In this document: positions 57,323 through 64,000 of the stretch, piece after piece
Layout: every line of letters starts with the position of its first letter
How positions within the stretch are numbered: position 1 is the stretch's first letter
Assembly (NCBI GenBank): GCA_947165975.1
Contig: CAMVCL010000001.1
Span: 59,612-123,611 of the forward strand
DNA from: an uncultured Candidatus Saccharibacteria bacterium
GTDB taxonomy: Bacteria; Patescibacteriota; Saccharimonadia; Saccharimonadales; Saccharimonadaceae
Direction: 5' to 3'
DNA: 64,000 bases
Notes under the pieces: generated by a model
Seen by the model: only the letters and a program-made list of their open reading frames with translations
Database searches by the model: none
Told to the model about the DNA's origin: nothing
Position numbers and translations under genes: made by a program

Positions 57323-58363
57323 TCAAATTAAACCCCATTGATTGGCTCCGAGCGCCCGAACACGAGATTTGATTTCGAGAAGTGCAATGTTTTGATTAAA
57401 TACCTCTGGTGGAAGTTTAGCTATCTTCATGATCTCCTCGCCAGAGCGAAACCCCTCAGCTATTGTCTGCAAAATAAATGTTTCTATGTCCGTATCGCCC
57501 ATGAGATTGTTACTCTTCAAACTTCTTTGCTTCTTAAGATATTCTTCTGGAAATAGTACCTGCAGAATGTCATCGGGCGAAGTATACGGATAGGCACCTT
57601 GGCGAATCAATTTATTACAGCCTTGTGAATATGGACTAGTAATATTGCCTGGAACAGCAAACACTTCTTTACCTTGTGCAATGGCATGAGTGGCGGTATT
57701 AAGCGAGCCAGATTGCTCAGCAGCTTCAACTACGACCACAACATCCGAAAGTCCAGAAATCAAGCGATTGCGATAGAGAAAAGAAAGCTTACGATTAATA
57801 TGGCGTTTTTGATATGGAGCATGTGGTGGGGAATTGTCAATTGATGCGGTCTTGTAATTATCCCATTTCGAACCATCGAAGCCAGCTTCAGCTGGGGCGA
57901 GAGGAGCAAAAACTTCTGAACTAGGAGCATACTCAGAAATAATCGCGCCATGCTTATCGATAATCTCGCGCGCGAGATTTAGGTGATTTTTGGGATAAAT
58001 GTCATCAATACGGGTACCAAGTACAGCAATAGTCCTGCCATCGGCCGCCAAACAACCTCGATGCGCGATACTATCAATACCATAAGCGAGACCAGAAATA
58101 ATGATCACGCCATTTTTGGCGAGCTCGTAGGCGAGCTGATAGGCTATCTCTTCGCCATAACGCGTGTTGTGGCGAGAACCAACTATAGCAACAGTCTTGG
58201 GACGACTCTTGTAACCATTTTTTGACATATTTTGAGGTATTTTACCACGAAAATACAATGTTTTAGGCTTAAGCGCAATGGTATTTAATACCTCTGTAAA
58301 ATCCGTTTCTAGGGGTGTAATTTGGTTGATTTTTTCAAAAAAGTTGTTAAAAAGTGTTGACAT
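57323..58363 (-). CDS. dprA: DNA processing protein DprA
   Basis: VAIVGSRHNTRYGEEIAYQLAYELAKNGVIIISGLAYGIDSIAHRGCLAADGRTIAVLGTRID; EQSGSLNTATHAIAQGKEVFAVPGNI. Confidence 0.95.
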   Translation of the reverse strand: MSTLFNNFFEKINQITPLETDFTEVLNTIALKPKTLYFRGKIPQNMSKNGYKSRPKTVAIVGSRHNTRYGEEIAYQLAYELAKNGVIIISGLAYGIDSIAHRGCLAADGRTIAVLGTRIDDIYPKNHLNLAREIIDKHGAIISEYAPSSEVFAPLAPAEAGFDGSKWDNYKTASIDNSPPHAPYQKRHINRKLSFLYRNRLISGLSDVVVVVEAAEQSGSLNTATHAIAQGKEVFAVPGNITSPYSQGCNKLIRQGAYPYTSPDDILQVLFPEEYLKKQRSLKSNNLMGDTDIETFILQTIAEGFRSGEEIMKIAKLPPEVFNQNIALLEIKSRVRALGANQWGLI

Positions 58364-58385
58364 TTTAATTCTCCTGTGCTATAAT
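58357..58385 (+). promoter_or_regulatory. Sigma70-type promoter for ncRNA candidate
   Basis: TTGACA (58357-58362), 17-nt spacer, TATAAT (58380-58385), extended -10 TGc; -35 overlaps the divergent dprA start codon. Confidence 0.85.
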
Positions 58386-58391
58386 TAAGAC

Positions 58392-58700
58392 AGTTGGTAC
58401 GCAAAAAGCGTGCCACACCGCACCTAAATAAGTTATAATTTCAGCTATACTACTTCCAGTATAGCAGAAGTTGCGAGCTTTTGAAACCCTTTCGGGCTTA
58501 AGATTTCTTCATGGTTTTAAGTTTTATAAGTATTACCTCCACTTTGAAAGGCCACTTTCGAAGGCTTAGCAATCCCTCTAACCGGCGGGCCCCAATTTGT
58601 GTGAGGTGGGTTACGCTCCGGGGTTCACCCGGTATAGTAGTGAAGCGTTAGAGGGCCAAAATAGCCTCAGGTGATGCCCACCCTTACCTGAGGCTTTTTT
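58392..58700 (+). ncRNA. Structured non-coding RNA candidate, divergent from dprA (unidentified)
   Basis: Consensus promoter; CCCTCTAAC/GTTAGAGGG 9-bp helix closing a GC-rich domain with CCGGGGTTCACCCGG; terminator AGCCTCAGGT...ACCTGAGGCTTTTTT; no credible ORF. Confidence 0.75.
58670..58700 (+). terminator. Rho-independent terminator of the ncRNA
   Basis: GCCTCAGGT GATGCCCACCCTT ACCTGAGGC TTTTTT. Confidence 0.9.
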
Positions 58701-58740
58701 GATGTTTTCTGATTATGTTTTTACGTGCTATGATTATTGT

Positions 58741-59631
58741 ATGGACGAACAAAACCCGCTTGGAGACCAAGAAAAAAGTAAATTCGAACGAGAGTCCGAA
58801 ATGATCGAACAATCGGCCGATGCACGTGCGGAGTTAAAAGCTAAGTTAGACCGCGGCGAGATTAGTGGCGCTGAGTACAATAGAGCAGTGATGGACTTAA
58901 TGGTCCTTAAAGAAGAAAAGAAGGAACCACAACGAAGCAAAGAGAAAGACAAGAAGGCTCTTATAATTGTCGTCATTGTCATGATCCTATCTGCTATTCC
59001 GGCCATCATATATCTCAGTTGGCGTTTTTATTTCCAAAATAGTTTGACCGCGAATATGGTGCCGAACTACTATAATGAACAGAAACCAACAATCAATAGC
59101 GAGCCAGTCCAAATTAAAGTAGAGGGGAATGAAACGGGAACTTTTAAAGGACGGGAGATTGGGATTACCTATAAATACTATTACGATATTGCGGGCGTCG
59201 TAACAAGCGTCAAGGATTATTGGAATTTCGATGATTATGATTCTTTGGTACCACGAGATGTCTGTATAGCTTGGGGCGAACTGGCTGAGGCTTATTATCA
59301 GAAGAATGTTGAATTCTCTCAAGGAGAAAGGAACTGCAAGCCAAAAGTTGATGGAGCAGAGATTGAAGATTATAACTCAAAAGTCATTCGGGGACCCTTC
59401 GGAAATAGGATTTATTCTTTAAGGAACTTCTCCAATAATCATTTGATTCCAAGTACGGCCGATATTAGAGGAAAGATCTTTGCATTAAAGCCCGGCGAAA
59501 AAGTTCGATTGTCTGGTTATTTGGTAAGGGTCAGATATGGCGGATTGACTCTAGACTCTAGCTCTACACGAGAAGATACTGGCAATGGGGCTTGCGAAGT
59601 ATTCTATGTAACCAACGTGGACGATTTATAA
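58741..59631 (+). CDS. Single-TM protein with SHOCT-like segment
   Basis: AELKAKLDRGEISGAEYNRAVMDLMVLKEEKK resembles SHOCT; TM IIVVIVMILSAIPAIIYLSW. Confidence 0.6.
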   Translation: MDEQNPLGDQEKSKFERESEMIEQSADARAELKAKLDRGEISGAEYNRAVMDLMVLKEEKKEPQRSKEKDKKALIIVVIVMILSAIPAIIYLSWRFYFQNSLTANMVPNYYNEQKPTINSEPVQIKVEGNETGTFKGREIGITYKYYYDIAGVVTSVKDYWNFDDYDSLVPRDVCIAWGELAEAYYQKNVEFSQGERNCKPKVDGAEIEDYNSKVIRGPFGNRIYSLRNFSNNHLIPSTADIRGKIFALKPGEKVRLSGYLVRVRYGGLTLDSSSTREDTGNGACEVFYVTNVDDL

Positions 59632-59636
59632 CAAGT

Positions 59637-59664
59637 AAAAACCCTGACAATTGCCAGGGTTTTA
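59637..59664. terminator. Bidirectional terminator
   Basis: AAAAACCCTGACAATTGCCAGGGTTTT. Confidence 0.75.
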
Positions 59665-59683
59665 AGGTGCGATGGTCATAAGG

Positions 59684-59998
59684 TTAATTACCAAAAACTC
59701 TAGCATAGAGGCCTTCAATCTCGGTATCGGTAGCGACGACTAATTCTTCGATAAATTCCTGATATTGTTCGGTGAGGATGTCCACTTTTAATTCATAGAA
59801 ATCCTCTAGGGCATTAAGGGATACTTTGTATATTTTGTTATTGGCTTCATTCAAGAAATCATCGAATAGGCTCAACTCTTCATCTTGGTATTGCAAAACT
59901 GCACATGTGATCAATTCTTCGCGCTTACGCTCAATCTCGTTTTTTTGAGATTTTACGCGCACGTTTTTTCTGCTCCTTTTGTTCAAGCATTTCTGCAA
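59684..59998 (-). CDS. Small charged helical protein, paralog of the upstream ORF
   Basis: IERKREELITCAVLQYQDEEL...VDILTEQYQEFIEELVVATDTEIEGLYARV. Confidence 0.5.
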   Translation of the reverse strand: MQKCLNKRSRKNVRVKSQKNEIERKREELITCAVLQYQDEELSLFDDFLNEANNKIYKVSLNALEDFYELKVDILTEQYQEFIEELVVATDTEIEGLYARVFGN

Positions 59999-60233
59999 AA
60001 AGTTTTTTGACCTTTTCGCTGGAAGCCTCGTCTAATTCATCAAGTAATCGATTTTTTTCTCTGTTGAGAAATTTTACTTTTGTTTTGACGTGCTCCTTTG
60101 AAGGACAATCGCCTTTTTTGCATTGGTCATAATAAGAAAGGAACGCTTCGTTGACGAGATTCTCGTATTTGCGCTCATAATATCTTCTTATTGCAGTTCT
60201 TTTACCTTTGACCGTTAAAATGTTAATGGACAT
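59931..60233 (-). CDS. Small charged helical protein
   Basis: YYERKYENLVNEAFLSYYDQC...VKFLNREKNRLLDELDEASSEKVKKLFAEM, similar in order to the downstream ORF. Confidence 0.55.
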   Translation of the reverse strand: MSINILTVKGKRTAIRRYYERKYENLVNEAFLSYYDQCKKGDCPSKEHVKTKVKFLNREKNRLLDELDEASSEKVKKLFAEMLEQKEQKKRARKISKKRD

Positions 60234-60325
60234 TTTACCACCCCCTTAAATTTATATTATATCATATGATATTTTATTTGTCAATGCGCTTAAGCTGGAC
60301 TTGACAAGTGTGGTATGATAATTAT

Positions 60326-62635
60326 ATGGCAAAAAATTTAGTGATAGTAGAGAGCCCGGCAAAGGCTAAGACGATCGAGAAGTACCTCGGTAGTGATTTT
60401 AAAGTTTTAGCTTCAGTGGGGCATATTCGTAAGGATACAAAGGTTGACAAGGCGACTTTTGACGTAACCTATGAAGTTGATCCAGAACATAAATCTATTA
60501 TCACTGAACTTAAAAAAGAGGCTAAAAAAGCTAATAAAATCTGGCTCGCAACCGATGAAGACCGTGAAGGAGAGTCAATCTCGTGGCATCTTTGTGAAGT
60601 GTTGGAATTACCTAAAAATACGGCACGGATTACCTTCCACGAGATTACCAAGCCAGCACTAGAGGAAGCTATTAAAAATCCTCGCACGGTTGATATGAAC
60701 ATGGTGTCTTCGCAACAGGCAAGACAGACACTTGATATGTTGGTAGGATATGATCTGTCGGATATAGTCCGACGCAAAGTGCCCGGAGCGGTTTCGGCAG
60801 GACGCGTGCAATCACCAGCTTTACGCTTAATTGTTGAGCGAGAAAGACAGATTGAGAAATTTGAAAGTAAGTCCAGTTTTAAGGTGACTGGCAAATTCGC
60901 AAAAGGGAAAGCAGAATTTGATGCAAGTCTTGAGAAAAACCAACCCGAGGATGAAAAGAGTGCACGTGATTTATTGGAAAAACTAGTAGTAGCCGATTTT
61001 GAAGTTGTTGACGTTGAAGAAACTGAGGGGACAAAAGCGAATCCAGTTCCGTTCACGACCGCATCGATGCAGATTGAGGCAAATGCGAAGTTGGGATTTT
61101 CGGCGCGCACTACGATGTCTGCGGCACAAGGGTTATATCAGGCCGGTTTGATCACATATCACAGAACGGATTCTTTGAATTTGTCGTCACAAGCAGTCAG
61201 TGCTATCGCCAAATATATTGAATCTAATTTTGGCAAAAATTATCTAAAAGTACGAAAATTTAAGACAAAAAACGCATCGGCACAGGAAGCACATGAAGCA
61301 ATTCGGCCGACTGATGTAACGCGAACGACAGCAGGGAAGAATGACTACGAAAAACGCCTGTATAATCTAATCTGGTCACGTACGGTAGCAACACAGATGG
61401 CGGCAGCAAAAGTTGCAAAAACTACTATCAAGATTTCACACGACTTTGTAGCTAAAGGCGAAGTGGTGATATTTGATGGGTTTTTGAGAGTCTATGGTAA
61501 ATCTAAAGATTTGGAGCTGCCAAAGGTTAAAAAGGGTGATAGATTGGATTGTTTAACTTTGGTTGCAAAACAAACTTTCGCAAAACCACCGGCACGCTAT
61601 ACCGAAGGTTCCTTAGTGAAAAAACTGGAGGAATTAGGAATTGGACGACCATCAACTTATGCCTCTATTATGACCGCAATTCAGGCGCGAGGATATGTTG
61701 AAAAAGGTGAATCCGAAGGGGAAGAACGCGAGGCGATTGAGTTGCGTGCAAAGAATGGCAAAATCTCGCGTGAGGTAGTTAAAGAAAAATATGGCGCTAA
61801 TAAAGGTAAACTTTTGCCGACGCCAATTGGCGAATTAGTTTCTGGATTTTTGATCGACAACTTTAAGAACATCGTGGATTATAAGTTCACGGCGAATATC
61901 GAAAAGGATTTGGACTTAGTGGCAGACGCAAAATTGGAACGCGTTAAGATGCTCCGGGATTTTTACGGACCGTTTCGTGATACTGTTTTGATTGCAAACG
62001 GAGTAGAACGCTACAATAACGCACGCCTGCTTGGTCATCACCCTAAAGATGGTAAACCAATCTATGCTAAAGTCGGCAAAAATGGCGGTTTTATTCAGCT
62101 GGGCGACAACGAAAAGAGCACCAACGAGAAGCCACGTTTTGCACCTTTGCCAAAGCGTAAGTCCGTAAAAACTGTAACCCTGGAACAGGCCTTAAAACAA
62201 TTAGAACTACCGTCACTACCTAGAACGCTCGGCAAAGCACCAGACGGTACAGAATTGATAGCCGCAGCGGGACCATTTGGTCCGTATCTTAAGGGCGGCA
62301 AATATAATATACCAATGAAGGATTATGATCCGTACACTGTAACTTTCGAGGAGGCGTTACCGTTATATCAGAAAAAAGTAGATTCGATCATCGCAGATTG
62401 GGGCGATGTGCTGATCATTAATGGCGCGTACGGACCATATGTAAAAGGGCCAAGTCGACGTAATAATGCTAAAATTCCAAAAGATGTGGACCCGAAAAAG
62501 ATTTCTGAGGTTGAGGCACGCAAGATGCTAGAAGAAAAACCAAAGACTACTAGACGTGGGGCGAGAGGGAAGCGGAAGAAAAGTACATCAAAAAAAGCCA
62601 CTGCAAAAAAGACTGTGGCGAAAAAAGCTAAATAA
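60326..62635 (+). CDS. topA: DNA topoisomerase I
   Basis: NLVIVESPAKAKTIEKYLG, LATDEDREGESISWHLCEVL, YHRTDSLNLS, GIGRPSTYASIM; no Cys zinc fingers visible, C-terminal repeat-like segments and Lys/Ala tail. Confidence 0.96.
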   Translation: MAKNLVIVESPAKAKTIEKYLGSDFKVLASVGHIRKDTKVDKATFDVTYEVDPEHKSIITELKKEAKKANKIWLATDEDREGESISWHLCEVLELPKNTARITFHEITKPALEEAIKNPRTVDMNMVSSQQARQTLDMLVGYDLSDIVRRKVPGAVSAGRVQSPALRLIVERERQIEKFESKSSFKVTGKFAKGKAEFDASLEKNQPEDEKSARDLLEKLVVADFEVVDVEETEGTKANPVPFTTASMQIEANAKLGFSARTTMSAAQGLYQAGLITYHRTDSLNLSSQAVSAIAKYIESNFGKNYLKVRKFKTKNASAQEAHEAIRPTDVTRTTAGKNDYEKRLYNLIWSRTVATQMAAAKVAKTTIKISHDFVAKGEVVIFDGFLRVYGKSKDLELPKVKKGDRLDCLTLVAKQTFAKPPARYTEGSLVKKLEELGIGRPSTYASIMTAIQARGYVEKGESEGEEREAIELRAKNGKISREVVKEKYGANKGKLLPTPIGELVSGFLIDNFKNIVDYKFTANIEKDLDLVADAKLERVKMLRDFYGPFRDTVLIANGVERYNNARLLGHHPKDGKPIYAKVGKNGGFIQLGDNEKSTNEKPRFAPLPKRKSVKTVTLEQALKQLELPSLPRTLGKAPDGTELIAAAGPFGPYLKGGKYNIPMKDYDPYTVTFEEALPLYQKKVDSIIADWGDVLIINGAYGPYVKGPSRRNNAKIPKDVDPKKISEVEARKMLEEKPKTTRRGARGKRKKSTSKKATAKKTVAKKAK

Positions 62636-62711
62636 TGGGTTTTGGGATTCGGTAAATAAATACTAACAGATATTAGATATATATTATATCGTGATTTTAG
62701 CTACTTGTAGA

Positions 62712-64000
62712 TTAGGCTGGCGGTTGAGTAACGCAACGCACCATTCTCCCGCTGAACCTGCCGAGGTTACTACTCGTGCTTGGGTTGACTTCCGTGCCAG
62801 ATAAGTACAAGTTATAAACACCATTGCCAGCGTATCCAGACACAGAATAATAATACCCGTAGGAATTACGATCATAGACCGTTGAGCCATTCACATATCC
62901 GGAATAGACAAAGTTGTTGGGATAGGAACGATAAACAGAAGACATAGTAGTACCTTTAGGAGTAGTACTAGAGTTTGATAATGATCCTGTACCACCCAAG
63001 GCAATATCTAGAACTCTAAAATCATCAACAACGGATCTTCCTGTTGGCAAATGCCATCCATCTGGGCATATATCACCTGGAGCAGTATAGTTAGAGCCAT
63101 AGTCAAAACCATATTTGCCATGACCCGCTGTAGCTGAATACCAGTTGTAATAGTTGCCGTAGCTGTAGATGTTGCTAGATTGCGTGCTTGAGGTATTGTT
63201 GGCGAAGAGGGTAATGTTGTTAGTGGCTAGCATAGACTGGTCGTCACATTCTGATGAGCTTGTTTGGCACCAGGCAGTAGTCATTGGGTCTATTGGGGTT
63301 GAGAGATGATTAGAAATAGTTGGATTAGTTGCGTCATAGATATTAGTGAGTGGCAGAGATGGATTATGAGTGTTAGATGATGAAAGCTCTGCGGAGTCAT
63401 CTAGTCTTAAGTTTTCTATCATCCAACATTTACCATCTGCCAGTTTAGCTACGGCATAGACATTATTATCACGACTATCTTTTAGGGCAGTCACTTCGCC
63501 TCTAGGTAGTGATTCGCAACCTCCCCAGTTTTGCATATCGCCAGCAGATTTGACCCAAATGGCATAAAGGGATAAGCCATTAGTTTCTATATCACTAGGA
63601 GCAGTAATGGTTTGGTTGGGACCATAGTTAGTACCTGAGTAGTCATAGGCTGTGTTCCAACCAGCAAAACCATAACCTGGTCGAGAAAAATTACTTGCAT
63701 AGAGAACAACAGATGAGTCATTAGTAATTAAAGGGCTATAGTTGCTCCCTGACGTACGAGTTTGTTGCCCCATCTCGCCTTGGACTGTGGTTAAGGAGTT
63801 ATTGTTATAGCAGATCTTACCAGCAGGACAAGCTACTGGACCTAGTTCTGGGTCTGGATTAGCTACAGCATAGAAGTTTACTGTGTTAGTGTAAGTACCT
63901 GATGCTTGTTCGGTACTAGCTTTAGCACCTATTTTGAACTTAATGGTTCTATTGTCTGCTGGGTTAGTGGTACTAATTAGAGCTATACCACCATTACCAC
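62712..64000 (-). CDS. FISUMP-type surface protein with InlB/Flg_new-like repeat (copy B, N-terminus outside window)
   Basis: Near-identical C-terminal region to copy A; reading frame continues through 63773 to the window edge (TTVQGEMGQQTRTSG...). Confidence 0.82.
   Translation of the reverse strand, partial: GNGGIALISTTNPADNRTIKFKIGAKASTEQASGTYTNTVNFYAVANPDPELGPVACPAGKICYNNNSLTTVQGEMGQQTRTSGSNYSPLITNDSSVVLYASNFSRPGYGFAGWNTAYDYSGTNYGPNQTITAPSDIETNGLSLYAIWVKSAGDMQNWGGCESLPRGEVTALKDSRDNNVYAVAKLADGKCWMIENLRLDDSAELSSSNTHNPSLPLTNIYDATNPTISNHLSTPIDPMTTAWCQTSSSECDDQSMLATNNITLFANNTSSTQSSNIYSYGNYYNWYSATAGHGKYGFDYGSNYTAPGDICPDGWHLPTGRSVVDDFRVLDIALGGTGSLSNSSTTPKGTTMSSVYRSYPNNFVYSGYVNGSTVYDRNSYGYYYSVSGYAGNGVYNLYLSGTEVNPSTSSNLGRFSGRMVRCVTQPPA

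Noticed and set aside
58392-58700. RNase P, SRP or tmRNA identity for the dprA-adjacent RNA
   Set aside because: No GAGGAAAGTCC/ACAGAAA (RNase P), GGAAGGAAGC (SRP) or tRNA-like ends (tmRNA) seen by eye. A covariance search is needed before excluding divergent versions.
1-64000. CRISPR arrays, rRNA operons, transposases, prophage
   Set aside because: No regularly spaced direct repeats, rRNA motifs, transposase or phage structural proteins were seen in the window.

Overview
The window looks like a compact, gene-dense chromosome segment from a candidate-phyla-radiation bacterium, most likely Saccharibacteria/TM7. This is inferred from gene content and style; no database search was run. TGA behaves as a normal stop codon. 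Core genes I recognise: a split phosphoketolase, yacL-like PIN-TRAM, a class A PBP, murJ, gatC/gatA/(HEPN-like ORF)/gatB, a MoxR/DUF58/VWA (Bat-type) cluster, fusA, tuf, rpsJ, a cell-envelope cluster (manC-like, Mur ligase, alpha/beta hydrolase, DegT-type aminotransferase, two FemAB-like ligases, galU), dnaE, smpB, xth, metK behind a SAM riboswitch, a sortase, gltX, der, a PIN-PhoH ATPase, pth, dprA and topA. There are two tRNAs, tRNA-Leu(CAA) and tRNA-Glu(CTC). Main points for a second look: (1) at least ten genes show TGn-TATAAT followed by about 6-7 nt and then ATG, which predicts leaderless mRNAs; (2) two promoter-to-terminator non-coding RNA candidates (about 17225-17550 and 58392-58700) that I could not assign; (3) two FISUMP-type surface protein genes sharing apparently identical DNA blocks around a diverged block, suggesting gene conversion or antigenic variation; (4) a GC-rich repeat inserted in frame into two genes, with a weaker relative near the tRNA-Glu; (5) three copies of the tRNA-Glu 3' end, each followed by its own terminator-like hairpin; (6) a membrane-anchored HEPN-like protein with an RNxxxH motif inside the gatCAB operon; (7) a phosphoketolase split into two translationally coupled ORFs; (8) a SAM-I-like riboswitch whose P1 helix overlaps the metK start codon.
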